From: Sporomusa acidovorans
GTDB lineage: Bacteria; Bacillota; Negativicutes; Sporomusales; Sporomusaceae
Length of the DNA stretch: 64,000 nt
NCBI RefSeq assembly: GCF_002257695.2
Contig: NZ_CP155571.1
Reading direction: 5' to 3' (one strand)
Shown here: piece by piece, positions 8,834 to 18,390 of the stretch
How the letters are laid out: each line of letters starts with the position of its first letter
Numbering within the stretch: position 1 is the first letter of the stretch
Notes under the pieces: model-generated
Seen by the model: the letters and a program-made list of their open reading frames with translations, nothing else
The model's database searches: none
Told to the model about the DNA's origin: nothing
Position numbers and translations under genes: made by a program

Positions 8834-8978
8834 CATTTATACTTTGCTACTTGACCTAGCCAATAATCCATACCATCTGCAGGCCTCATAAGTGTTGAAA
8901 TAGTTCCTTGTGGCGATCCTATTGCAAACTCATTCGTCGCAGTATTATATCTGAAAGTCCAACCAAGACTATTTGGGC
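8834..8978 (-). pseudogene. Truncated toxin C-terminal tail (cassette D)
   Basis: An open frame of 47 codons plus stop with no start, entering directly from the end of RAYT copy 2. Residues such as LGWTFRYNTATNEFAIG and ISTLMRPADGMDYWLGQ resemble the extreme C-terminal end of many polymorphic/CDI toxins (pattern Y-P/T-T-x-F ... DG ... YW). The rest of the toxin has been lost, with the break at the REP palindrome (8979). Its immunity gene survives downstream. Confidence 0.6.
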
Positions 8979-9873
8979 TGAGTCAGGGGACGGTTCCTTG
9001 ACTCATTGGACTCTTTGAACTATATTTCTACCAATACCCAATATTTCCGCTATTTGACGCACAGATAAGCTTGACTTGTTTTTTAATTTCACTATTAAGT
9101 CATTTCGTATTCTTATATTTGCTACATTCGTTATTTCTTCCAAAGATACATTATGTTTTCGTAATTGCTCGATTATATACTCTTTTGCCTCTTGCTCATT
9201 TTGTATTGTCTTATTTACTTTTTCTTCTTCCTTGTATTCAATAAAACTATCCTGGTTTTCCTGCCGTGAAAACTCTTTGAATAACTCCACTGCTTTTTCT
9301 CGCTCGCAAGAAAATATCCCTAGTATAAACTCTTCATCAATACTATCTTTTGCATATTGACACTTGCCCACATATAGACCATAACTACTCCATTTATAAT
9401 CTTCCGCCTGCATGACTATATGAGCCTTTACCGGATTGTTATGGATATATCTCACTGCCGACAGTAAATACCCTTCATCTTCTATTGCCTCGCTCTTGAA
9501 TCTATCCTGAAATAGATGCCCTATCCTACTATATTTTTTATTGAAGTAGTAAGCATAGCTTATATTTATTTTTTTCATTATCTGCGATATTGTTTCGTTA
9601 CCTTCGTTTACCAAAAGATGAACATGATTATCCATTAGGCAGTAGGCATATATTGAATACTTTTTGTCCTGTTTCTTCTCTTTTAAAATTTCAATAAATC
9701 TTAATTTATCATCGTCATCAAGAAAAATTTCTTTTCTCTCATTTCCTCTAATCATTACATGATACATTTTACTCTCACTTTTTTTCCGGCTTCCCCGCGG
9801 CATCTCTTTCACCTCTTTGCTTACTATTTTATACCAAAATAGTAAATGAGTCAAGGAACCGTCCCCTGACTCA
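8979..9873 (-). mobile_element. RAYT/REP element copy 2
   Basis: Same 895-bp structure as copy 1, with palindromes at 8979-9005 and 9847-9873. The bases just outside the left end (TTTGGGC) match those outside copy 3 (CCTGGGC) in the five nearest positions, which may reflect a target preference. It sits between a decapitated toxin tail and an IS91-type fragment. Confidence 0.85.
9003..9803 (-). CDS. REP-associated tyrosine transposase (RAYT), copy 2
   Basis: 266 residues, nearly identical to copies 1 and 3 (for example GNERKEIF here against GNERREIF). All HUH motifs are intact (MDNHVHLLV, YIHNNP). The start is ATG 9803; a longer frame to 9932 merely reads through the REP. The stop overlaps the palindrome as in the other copies. 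Probably able to act on all REP copies in the region. Confidence 0.9.
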   Translation of the reverse strand: MPRGSRKKSESKMYHVMIRGNERKEIFLDDDDKLRFIEILKEKKQDKKYSIYAYCLMDNHVHLLVNEGNETISQIMKKINISYAYYFNKKYSRIGHLFQDRFKSEAIEDEGYLLSAVRYIHNNPVKAHIVMQAEDYKWSSYGLYVGKCQYAKDSIDEEFILGIFSCEREKAVELFKEFSRQENQDSFIEYKEEEKVNKTIQNEQEAKEYIIEQLRKHNVSLEEITNVANIRIRNDLIVKLKNKSSLSVRQIAEILGIGRNIVQRVQ

Positions 9874-10152
9874 CACGGGGTTGAATTCATCCGGCGCTTT
9901 TTCATGCATGTGCTACCAAAGGGTTTTGTCAAAATCAGGTATTATGGTTTATTGGCCAATCGCAATAAAAAGATGAAGCTGGAACTCTGCCGGAAGTTAA
10001 CCAATAGCCCGACCTACCAAGCAAAATTTGAAGGACTGACTACAACAGAAATCCTTTCACTCCTTATGGGCAAAGATGTAACCCTATGCCCGGTATGCGG
10101 TAAAGGCAAACTAATACAATTCTATTCGTTCGTTCAAGGTTCATCACCATGA
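9874..10152 (+). pseudogene. IS91-family (IS801/IS1294-like) transposase remnant
   Basis: The frame is open from the REP boundary and reads VEFIRRFFMHVLPKGFVKIR, then YYGLLANRNKK, the conserved C-terminal block of Y2 (IS91) transposases. A CPVCGKGK zinc-ribbon-like pair follows. The catalytic N-terminal part is missing, replaced by RAYT copy 2, so it is a dead fragment. Confidence 0.75.
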
Positions 10153-10449
10153 TATCGATGAAAATTATATATTTCTATCAAGACCCAGTGGCGGGGAGGG
10201 GGAAAGTATATCTAAAATGGGGGAAATCCTGCAATTATACGGTTGCATCAACAGTAGCAACGCAGTTAAATGAGTCATTCTCCAGGAAAAAGACAAAAAA
10301 ATGAGGATACAGCCGATTGAAAATCCATAGCCAAATTAGCCGCGATTTCCTTCTTCTGGGCAATCAAAAATTTTGCGCGTAGATAGTTTTGTCGCTCAAC
10401 TGGCAGTCAGCTGCTGCTAGTTGAGCCTTTTTGCGCGCAAAACTTCCGA
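10153..10449. other. Non-coding stretch with a nested inverted repeat
   Basis: No gene seen. At 10372-10443 two nested inverted repeats occur: TTTTGCGCG (10372-10380) with CGCGCAAAA (10435-10443), and inside it GCTCAACT (10395-10402) with AGTTGAGC (10420-10427). This may be the end or replication hairpin of the IS91-type element, or a small independent palindromic element. Confidence 0.45.
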
Positions 10450-10595
10450 TTGAACCCTTCAAGAACCTGTGCCTAAACCGAAGGATGTACCGAGTGATGC
10501 TGATGAGGAGCTATTCTTGGTATTGGTCTGCGAAACATTTTGGGCTGACTCGATGGTAAGGCTTTTAGCTGCAGCAAGAGCAATGAAAAAGATAA
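10450..10595 (-). pseudogene. tpsA fragment ending in a REP leader
   Basis: About 130 bp match tpsA near 20525-20647 (encoding parts of ASFGLGTG and the alanine-rich AAAKxLTIESAQN block read on the minus strand), with a few substitutions. It ends in the same AATGAAAAAGATAA leader as the copy at 8115-8129 and then a REP palindrome. Confidence 0.75.
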
Positions 10596-10622
10596 TGAGT
10601 CAAGGAACCGTCCCTTGACTCA
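10596..10622. repeat. Solo REP palindrome
   Basis: A complete 27-bp member of the family. It directly truncates the IS110-type transposase that follows on the plus strand. Confidence 0.85.
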
Positions 10623-11342
10623 TTCCAGACGCATGGCTTCAAGTTATCATCCGTTATTAGCAATATTTATGGGGTTAGTGGAAGAAGGCTGTTATATAAG
10701 CTATCAGAAAAAGGTTACCTCCTGTCAGCCGATGTTATCGAAGCGGTGGACCGACGTGTAAAAGCTTCCAATGAAGAAATCCATGCTGCAATTAAAGGCA
10801 AGCTCACTCTACTTGAACGAAGATTACTCCATACCCTACTTACTAAAATAGACCAAGTCCAAAGTGAAATTGACGAAATCTTAGCTATTATGCAAGAAGT
10901 AATTGAGCCTTATCAATCTGCAGTGGAACAGCTAGACTCTATACCAGGTGTAGATACCTTAGCTGCTCAAACTGTTATCGCCGAAATTAGTCCGGTTCCC
11001 CATAATTATTTTAGCACCGATGCAAAGCTATGTTCCTGGGCCGGATTATCGCCTCGTAATGATGAAAGTGCTGGAAAGGTTAAATCCAGAAAGATTTTAC
11101 ACGGCAATCCATATATAAAGTCTATTTTATGTCAGGTAGCTTGGGCATCTGTACGAGTACGCAATAGTCCGTTTGCACTTTGGTTTTGGTCACATCAGGG
11201 AAAATTGGGCAAAAAGAAAGCTATTATTGCGGTGGCGAGAAAGATTCTAACGCTTATTTATAAGCTGTTACAATCTGGCGAGTTCTACGACCCAATTATT
11301 GCCTTAAAGGCATACTCATCGCCACCACTACATAATAGCTAA
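10623..11342 (+). pseudogene. IS110-family transposase, 5'-truncated
   Basis: The frame is open from the REP and reads THGFKLSSVISNIYGVSGRR, a typical mid-protein IS110 segment. It continues through the Transposase_20 domain: LDSIPGVDTLAAQTVIAEI, then LCSWAGLSPRNDESAGK and a serine-containing GNPYIKSILCQVAW block. The N-terminal DEDD catalytic half is absent, so it cannot transpose by itself. An ATG at 10746 would give a 198-residue product but has no meaning for IS110 function. Confidence 0.85.
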
Positions 11343-11615
11343 CTCTACTATACAATACGTATTTGTAATTATTCAATAGTTAATATAAGTACCCTACAAA
11401 TTTGCCTAAGACTGTAGGCCTATTTTGTTATACCTTTTTTTAGCTTCGGGGACTCTGTTGTTTTCACAATAACCGTCCCCTGACTCATTAATGGCTATGG
11501 GGGGAGTTGTCCGTTTTGTGGAGGGAATGAATCAAAATCATTCTGAGTGATTTTTTAATTATTACCTATAGGAAAATATTTACATAACAATTTAATATGG
11601 CTAGAACGCACTGAG
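11343..11615. other. Intergenic remnant with half a REP
   Basis: No gene seen. CCTACA/TGTAGG near 11393-11420 could form a weak hairpin behind the IS110 remnant. At 11471-11487 lies the 3' half of a REP palindrome (AACCGTCCCCTGACTCA). This marks the far boundary of cassette C. Confidence 0.5.
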
Positions 11616-11662
11616 ATGAAAGAGAGGCTAACGGATTTATTGTCCATTAGCCTCTCTTTCAT
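11616..11662 (-). terminator. Terminator behind immunity gene C
   Basis: ATGAAAGAGAGGCTAA (11616-11631) pairs perfectly with 11647-11662. A stem-loop with the same plan and related sequence follows immunity gene B (16901-16947), so the terminator seems to travel as part of the cassette. Confidence 0.8.
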
Positions 11663-11667
11663 TTAGA

Positions 11668-12072
11668 CTATTCCCACTTCGTACGTATCTTTTCCATATC
11701 TCGCTCTACGCCTGAAATATATGACACTTTATACTCTTTTATTTCATGTGGCCATTTCTCGTCACCGTATACGTACCCCTCCAATAAATCAATAGTACCA
11801 TTTTTAATAAAAAACACAAATCCTACACCATCTTTAACTCCTATTACCTGTGCTATAACATCTCCTAATTGAAAGGATTTAGGGGATTCCAATCTAAGCA
11901 CATTACTTGGCACAACAAACGATGTAAAAAAACCAGTACCCGAAAATTCACGACTCTTTATAGAAGCATTTAAGTATTGATCTCGAAGAATCGCTAATCT
12001 ATCATCTTGACCATCTAAAAGCTTCATCACTACCTCTTTTTCCATCTTAATAAAATTTTCCGTTATTTCCAT
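11668..12072 (-). CDS. Candidate immunity protein of cassette C
   Basis: A 134-residue soluble protein. The segment LLDGQDDRLAILRDQYLNAS, followed by SREFSGTGFFTSFVVP and later IDLLEGYVYGDEKWP, is a pattern I recognise from small proteins encoded next to polymorphic toxins. The start ATG 12072 has AAAGGAG upstream, and the toxin stop codon overlaps that ribosome binding site, indicating translational coupling. A strong terminator follows. The immunity function is inferred from position and family resemblance. Confidence 0.7.
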   Translation of the reverse strand: MEITENFIKMEKEVVMKLLDGQDDRLAILRDQYLNASIKSREFSGTGFFTSFVVPSNVLRLESPKSFQLGDVIAQVIGVKDGVGFVFFIKNGTIDLLEGYVYGDEKWPHEIKEYKVSYISGVERDMEKIRTKWE

Positions 12073-12084
12073 ATAAATTCTCCT

Positions 12085-13151
12085 TTAAGGAATAAATGCA
12101 GTACCTACTTTAACCACTCCATCAACTACATTTCCTCTAACAGTTATTAATTCTCCACCTACATTGACAGTCTCTTCAAATACGCCTGTTATACCTTTTG
12201 CAATGATTTGTTCCTGTGCAGCTTTTTGAATTGCAACGTAAGCACTCACCTGATTTCCCCAGTATTTAGCTAAAAATGGTCCAAGATTATGTTCAGCTTT
12301 ACCAAATATGTGATTAAGTTTATTAGGGTCTACTCCAATTGAGGATGCACTTGCAATTCTTACCCAATTACCATTTATTGAGCATATTACATATCCCCCT
12401 ACGATTACTGCTGTTGCAAGAACAGCTTTTGAAAGAATTGAAGAATCAAAACTCGGTTTTTTTACTAACCATGAATTTTGAAAATCTGGGTCTGCTGCTA
12501 AATTTTGCGCCTGTATTGATACTGTTTGCAATAAACCAGCATTATCTGGATTTTCCCAATCAATTGAATTAGGGTTAATCCCCATATCATTGCAGATTTG
12601 ATCTTGAGCCGCATCTATAAGGTCCCAATAAGCTACTGTTTTCGTGTCTCCAACATCCATTGCTTGTTGACGTTGTTGCTTCTGCCAATGGGAAAGGAAG
12701 TTATTTCTTTCATCACTAATTGATATACTACCACCAGTAAGCCCATTACCACCAACCAACTTAGATGCAACAGCGCCAATTATACCACTAACCCATTGTA
12801 ACGTTGCTGGGTCTTTAATATTAGCTAATTGATTTTGGATTATTTGAGTAAATCCTGCACTTGTTGCTCCAGATGCAAAACTTCCACCAGCGAATTGAGA
12901 CATTATACCGCCGACAACAGCTTTAAGAGCAACCTTTTTAGGATCATTCTCTTCTAATCCTAAATCTCCAACCGCTTTAAATGCCTCTTCGCCAAATACT
13001 TTAGCTAATTCTTGTTGTTCTTGAACGGTTTTCTTATCAAATATTTTTCCTAAAACATTTACTGAATTAGTAGTATCGCGACTCAAATTAGAAATATCCT
13101 GTTTTGGATTACTGCGAATATCAATAGTACCATTAGCGATAGCGGATTTGT
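12085..13151 (-). pseudogene. Displaced toxin C-terminal module C
   Basis: Continuous frame encoding a pretoxin segment (RDTTNSVNVLGKIFDKKTVQ, shared with tpsA and module B) up to the junction DERNN at about 12700, then a unique tail of about 204 residues. The tail includes a hydrophobic helix near VLATAVIVGGYVI and ends LNHIFGKAEHNLGPFL ... GVVKVGTAFIP, a pattern I associate with polymorphic toxin type 35-like tails (moderate confidence). There is no start codon or signal. The frame is cut off from its tpsA-like prefix by a frameshift and a stop, so it is a silent cassette unless recombined into tpsA. Confidence 0.7.
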
Positions 13152-15814
13152 AGTACTATCAGCGTTTCCAGTCGCAGTTACGCCAATGTTAGGTGTAAGT
13201 CCTTGATTTTTATAGTTTTAAGTATCCGAAGGACTATATTTCCTACTATCATAGTTGACCCCAACGCTGCTCGCGCTGTAATCCGCCTTATTTTGAATAT
13301 CCGAGTAAGTCAGCGTATCGGTACTAATCTTATTCTTATCCGGCGTAGCCTCACTTGAGATAACCGATCCCTTCAGATCAGTGTTTTTTCCGACCTGAAT
13401 ATCGAAGCCGTCTTTGCCGGCGTAAATGCCTGCCTGCTCAATTACGCTGCTATAGGTGGAATTGGTTTTTGCTTTATTATTGGAACCTATTACCCCATTA
13501 TCCGAAAGTTTCTTTTTGTCAGTGCCCGGCCTGCCGTCTTTGCCGTTTTTATCACCAGTTATAAAGCTAATGCCGCTGCTTTTGCTGTTCGCGGTGTAGT
13601 TATCGGTATCCTGCTTACTGGCGATGTTAAGGTTACCACCAACGTCAGTCACTACTTTTTCGCCTTTGACTTGGGAACCGATAATGTTGGTATCGTTGCC
13701 GGATTTCAAGGTTGTAGTGCCGCCGGCGTTGATTACGCTTTCTGTATGGGTATTTATGTCTTCATTTTCTTTGCCCTTGTTGGAACCGGTGCCGCCGGTG
13801 AATCCGCCGAAGGAACCGGACAGCCCGAAGGAAGCGCCGATTGATGATGAGGAAGACTTCGTATTGGTACGCGTTTGCTGTTTATTTTGAGCCGATTCGA
13901 TGTTGATGTTTTGTTGTGCCCCTACTGTTACATTGGTAGCGTTAATGTTGGTCGCCTTGAGATTAACATCACCTGCGGTGGCCTTGATAGTTACATCGCC
14001 GCCTGCCGTCACGTTGGACATGTTGACGGTTTCTATATGGGTATTCTGCTCTGAAGTTATCTTAGTACTACCAATACCGATATTAATGGATACGCCACCA
14101 TTTGGGTCTTGTTTGAAGTCTTTGCCGATAGCCTTTAGATCATCTTTTGCCTTATTGATATAGAGGGCTTTGAGGCGATTATCCTGTACCTCCCCTGCCC
14201 GGTTCAGACTCCCTACTAAGTCGGTTCCAGTATCAACCACACCGCCGCCTAACGATACACTCAACCCGTTTTGCTTGAATTCATACTTGTATTGGCTGTC
14301 GTAGGTATTGATGGTGTTATCAATACTCACGTTCTTACCGGTGATGTTGGTGTCCTTGCCGCTGACAACTGTTGTGCCTTCATTTTTAACGTTGTTGCCG
14401 GCGGTGATGGTGACGTTACCGGCAATGGAGCCGACCGTGCTGCCGATTTCGTCTTTGACTTGTTCGTTCAGGGTCGTTTTGGTCGACTGCGTGCCGATCG
14501 TAAAACCCAGGCCGCCGCCACTGAAGAGGCCGGATTTTTTTACTTTCTTGTAATGCTCGTCGGCACCGGTTTCCTGGGCGGAGGTAATGGTTACGTCGTT
14601 ATCCGCTTGGAGATTGACATCGTTGGTGGCGACAACGTTGCTGCCCTTAACCGTAAGATCTTGGCCGCTGGTAACATGGACTGCTTCACCGGAGATGGTG
14701 CTGCCTTTTACTTCGTTGGTTAAGGAATAGTCGAGCTTATCTGTGGTTTTCGATGATAAGAAGCCGCTTTTTTTCTTATGGGATTGCACGAGGGATTCGT
14801 GTTTTTCGGTGACGGCGGTAACGGCGACATCGTTGTCGGCCACAAGCGTCACAGTGCCTTTATCGCTGGTAAGGCTGCTGCCGGCAATGGTAATGCTGCC
14901 GCTATTGGGATTGGCTGTACTGCTGTTTGCCGGATTTACAGCCGCAACAGTAATATTGTTGCCGGCCTGCAGGCTGCTGCCGATCACGGTTTCATCGTCC
15001 GTGCGGGTGCGTTTCCAATTGCTGCCGGAACCTACCTTTTTATCTTCCAGGGTTTCGTCTTTGACGGCGGTAAGGTTAATATTGCCGGCGGTCGATTGGA
15101 GCGTAAGATTCTGCCCGGCCGCTACCTGGGCACCACTTAGGTTGAGATCCTGCTGGCTTGTCAACGTTACGTTGTTGCCGGCTGTAATGCTGCTAACAAC
15201 ATTGGCCGTTGTTTCTTTTTGGTAAAAATTTTTCCTCCAGAAGCCGGTCTTTTGGTCTACGCTCTCTTTATCTTGCACTGAGTTCATGTTAATGTTTCCC
15301 AGCGAAGAGGTAATGGTAACATCTTTGCCCGCTGCCACTTGAACGCCGCTCAGATTGGCATCCTGTCGGCTTGTCAGGCTTAGATTGTTGCCGGCTTGAA
15401 TGCTGCTGGCTATGTTGGTAGTTGCGTCATATAGATAGTTTTTCGCCGTAGTTGTATCGGTTGTGACGGTGGCACCGGCGGTTAAGCTGCGGCCGGCGTC
15501 GAGAGTTAGATCTGTTCCTGCCGAGATTTTTGCACCGGTGATGGCTATGTCCCGGCCGGCAGTAATGTTTACATTGCCGAGCGAACTGATTGTCGCCATT
15601 TGCCCGGCTATTGTCCGGATGTCGTTACCGGCTGCTACGTTTTCGCCGGTTTTGGCGACATAGGTGGTTGTCTCATTTTTGATATCGCGGCCGGCAACAA
15701 GATTAACCTGTCCACCGCTGATGGTACTGTTTTGATTGACAATATCCTGATCGGCCGTGATGCTGACGTTATCGCTCGTAATAATTGCGCCGCCCGCAGT
15801 GAGACTGCCTGGGC
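13152..15814 (-). pseudogene. Partial duplicate of tpsA (FHA-2 to pretoxin region)
   Basis: The frame (793 codons from an internal ATG at 15599, and open up to 15814) matches tpsA with a constant 6835-bp offset. From about 14270 to 15808 it differs from tpsA 21105-22643 at only a few bases by eye; below 14270 it diverges and uses a different FHA-2 segment (for example LVGSLNRAGEVQDNRLKAL). There is a TAA at 13218-13220, then a one-base loss near 13152 breaks the frame to the toxin. The left end is cut by RAYT copy 3. It supplies long homology for gene conversion with tpsA. Confidence 0.85.
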
Positions 15815-16709
15815 TGAGTCAGGGGACGGTTCCTTGACTCATTGGACTCTTTGAACTATATTTCTACCAATACCCAATATTTCCGCTATTTGACGCACAG
15901 ATAAGCTTGACTTGTTTTTTAATTTCACTATTAAATCATTTCGTATTCTTATATTTGCTACATTCGTTATTTCTTCCAAAGATACATTATGTTTTCGTAA
16001 TTGCTCGATTATATACTCTTTTGCCTCTTGCTCATTTTGTATTGTCTTATTTACTTTTTCTTCTTCCTTGTATTCAATAAAACTATCCTGGTTTTCCTGC
16101 CGTGAAAACTCTTTGAATAACTCCACTGCTTTTTCTCGCTCGCAAGAAAATATTCCTAGTATAAACTCTTCATCAATACTATCTTTTGTATATTGACACT
16201 TGCCCACATATAGACCATAACTACTCCATTTATAATCTTCCGCCTGCATGACTATATGAGCCTTTACCGGATTGTTATGGATATATCTCACTGCCGACAG
16301 CAAATATCCTTCATTTTCTATTGCCTCGCTCTTGAATCTATCCTGAAATAGATGCCCTATCCTACTATATTTTTTATTGAAGTAGTAAGCATAGCTTATA
16401 TTTATTTTTTTCATTATCTGCGATATTGTTTCGTTACCTTCGTTTACCAAAAGATGAACATGATTATCCATTAGGCAGTAGGCATATATTGAATACTTTT
16501 TGTCCTGTTTCTTCTCTTTTAAAATTTCAATAAATCTTAATTTATCATCGTCATCAAGAAAAATTTCTCTTCTCTCATTTCCTCTAATCATTACATGATA
16601 CATTTTACTCTCACTTTTTTTCCGGCTTCCCCGCGGCATCTCTTTCACCTCTTTGTTTACTATTTTATACCAAAATAGTAAACGAGTCAAGGAACCGTCC
16701 CCTGACTCA
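15815..16709 (-). mobile_element. RAYT/REP element copy 3
   Basis: Same 895-bp plan as copies 1 and 2, with palindromes at 15815-15841 and 16683-16709. It interrupts the tpsA duplicate: homology to tpsA stops at 15808, at the sequence matching 22643. It separates the duplicate from cassette B. Confidence 0.85.
15839..16639 (-). CDS. REP-associated tyrosine transposase (RAYT), copy 3
   Basis: 266 residues with intact HUH histidines (MDNHVHLLV) and YIHNNP tyrosine block. It differs from copy 1 at a few residues only (for example AIENEGYLL against AIEDEGYLL). The start is ATG 16639 and the TGA stop lies in the palindrome. With three intact copies in 10 kb, nuclease supply for REP hairpins should not be limiting. 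Confidence 0.9.
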   Translation of the reverse strand: MPRGSRKKSESKMYHVMIRGNERREIFLDDDDKLRFIEILKEKKQDKKYSIYAYCLMDNHVHLLVNEGNETISQIMKKINISYAYYFNKKYSRIGHLFQDRFKSEAIENEGYLLSAVRYIHNNPVKAHIVMQAEDYKWSSYGLYVGKCQYTKDSIDEEFILGIFSCEREKAVELFKEFSRQENQDSFIEYKEEEKVNKTIQNEQEAKEYIIEQLRKHNVSLEEITNVANIRIRNDLIVKLKNKSSLSVRQIAEILGIGRNIVQRVQ

Positions 16710-16715
16710 TTCTTT

Positions 16716-16816
16716 TGGTGGCGCCAACGCCGCCGTTGAATCCACCGAAGGAACCTGTGCCTAAGCCGAAGGATGCACCGAGTAATGCTGATGCTATTTT
16801 ATACTGAAAAAGATAA
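16716..16816 (-). pseudogene. Short tpsA fragment plus RAYT-leader remnant
   Basis: Nearly identical to 8196-8290: a Gly-rich tpsA snippet joined to TATTTTATACTGAAAAAGATAA and a REP. The same unit in three places points to copying of the joint fragment-leader-REP structure rather than independent insertions. Confidence 0.7.
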
Positions 16817-16843
16817 TGAGTCAAGGAACCGTCCCTTGACTCA
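16817..16843. repeat. Solo REP palindrome
   Basis: A complete 27-bp member of the family, 57 bp beyond the terminator of immunity gene B. It marks the edge of cassette B. Confidence 0.85.
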
Positions 16844-16900
16844 CTTTTAATAGGTAATATTATCCAGGTTGTTGTTTGTTCACCAGACGACATCGTAGAA

Positions 16901-16947
16901 AACAAGAGAGGTCAGCGGATTTCCTGTCCGTTGACCTCTCTTTTGTT
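16901..16947 (-). terminator. Terminator behind immunity gene B
   Basis: AACAAGAGAGGTCAGCGGA (16901-16919) pairs with TCCGTTGACCTCTCTTTTGTT (16927-16947, split by one extra base). It is related in sequence to the terminator of cassette C. Confidence 0.8.
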
Positions 16948-16964
16948 TATCTTACAAAAATTAT

Positions 16965-17294
16965 TTATTTTACAGAATAGATCATTTTTAATGCGACAAT
17001 AATTACCTCATCTCCTGAATTGAGTAAAATACTCACCTTAAAACAATCACCCTTCGCGTCTTCTACATCCAATGTAGAAATGTAACACCCCGGTCCCCAT
17101 GGTTCCTTGCGATCAATTTTCACATACATTACATCTTTAAAATTCAACAATGCAGCATATTGATGCGTATCATCCATAATAATAGGCATTTCAACTGTTC
17201 CTTCGTCATAATCACAAACAATTTTTGAAATTTTTGCATCATGAAAATTGATATTTTTGATTTCTTCTATTTCTTTTTTACTAATAACAATCAT
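16965..17294 (-). CDS. Candidate immunity protein of cassette B
   Basis: About 109 residues, soluble, beta-rich in appearance, with a start region KKEIEEIKNINFHDAKISKI that resembles small immunity-type proteins opening with a 'FHDA' segment. ATG 17294 is preferred because AAGGGG lies 11 bases upstream; ATG 17303 and GTG 17306 are possible. It begins about 19 bp after the stop of toxin module B on the same strand and ends at a strong terminator. The immunity role rests mainly on position. Confidence 0.6.
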   Translation of the reverse strand: MIVISKKEIEEIKNINFHDAKISKIVCDYDEGTVEMPIIMDDTHQYAALLNFKDVMYVKIDRKEPWGPGCYISTLDVEDAKGDCFKVSILLNSGDEVIIVALKMIYSVK

Positions 17295-17312
17295 CTTTAT
17301 CATCACCCCTTT

Positions 17313-18390
17313 TTATTCAGGAACAGTATCTCCTGGATACATATGAGTATCCCCAGTTTCTGGATGTGGTTCACGTCCTTTCCCATCGGGAGTATGGTGA
17401 TAATGTTCTCCGTGGTCTGCATCTTCGTCCCATTCATATTTAGCCTTACCATCAGGATCAAGCCATTTTACAATTTTTCCGTTTTTTGTATTCCATTCTC
17501 GTTTAACTAAACCGTCTGGATTAAAATCATCTGGATTTTCCGGGAAAGTTGCATTTATATATTTATTATATGCCCATTCATATGCCGCCGTACCGGCTCT
17601 GTATGCAATCCCTGCAACTATAATTTCAGTAGCTGTTACAATAATTTTACCTATACCAATAATCTCTATGGTCCCTGTAATCACAGATCCCAGATCATTA
17701 TTCTTCGTTCCACTAGCTGCTGTTGAACCACCAGTTTGAGGAGTACCCCCAGCTAATTTTGCTGCTGCTGAACCAACAACATAACTAGCCCATTGACGAA
17801 GTGCAGGGTCTGTTATCTTAGATAATTCTTTCTGCATCGCTTCATTTACACCAGCACCAACACCACCAGATAAAGCATCTCCTCCACCCATTTGAGCCAT
17901 AAGTGCCCCAACAATCGTATGAAGAGCAACTTTTTTAGGATCTCCATCTTTCCAACCATTATCTTCACTCAGTTTATGAATTTCTTCATATGCTACTTCG
18001 CCGAATACATTAGCTAACTCCTGTCTTTCTTGTACCGTTTGTTTATCAAATATTTTACCTAAAGCATTTACTGAATTAGTAGTATCCCGACTAAGATTTA
18101 TAGGATCAATTTTTACTCCACCAACAATAATCGTACCGTTTGAAATCGCTGATTTAGTTGTACTGTCTGCATTACCGGACGCAGTTACACCAATATTAGG
18201 AGTTAAACCCAAATCTCCTAATTTCATACCTAGTTTAGGAGTACTGTTATAATTAACTCCCGAACTGCTCGCGCTGTACTCCGCCTTATTCTTAATATCC
18301 GAGTAAGTCAAAGTATCCGTACTAATCTTATTCTTATCCGGCGTAGCCTCGCTGCTAATAACCGCACCCTTCAGGTCGGTGTTTTTCTAC
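17313..18390 (-). pseudogene. Displaced toxin C-terminal module B
   Basis: The open frame starts within tpsA-like sequence (LKGAVISSEATPDKNKIST, then TYSDIKNKAEYSASSSGVN), continues through a pretoxin segment, and reaches the junction SGTKNN at about 17697. After it come about 127 unique residues: a hydrophobic stretch (IIVTATEIIVAGIAY), then NPDGLVKREWNTKNGKIV and a His-rich end (HGEHYHHTPDGKG, ETGDTHMYPGD). The only apparent start is an internal TTG (18311) that corresponds to a leucine codon in tpsA, so it is probably not translated alone. The tail family is not recognised with certainty. Confidence 0.7.

Noticed and set aside
9804..9932. N-terminal extension of RAYT copy 2.
   Set aside because: It translates the REP palindrome and flanking IS91 remnant; the other two copies share only the part from MPRGSRKK.
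14271..15225. Plus-strand frames conserved between the tpsA duplicate and tpsA itself.
   Set aside because: Conservation simply follows the near-identity of the two DNA copies; the minus-strand frame is the coding one.
17313..18311. Module B as an independently translated 332-residue protein.
   Set aside because: The apparent start is a TTG that corresponds to an internal leucine codon of tpsA, with no ribosome binding site or signal peptide.
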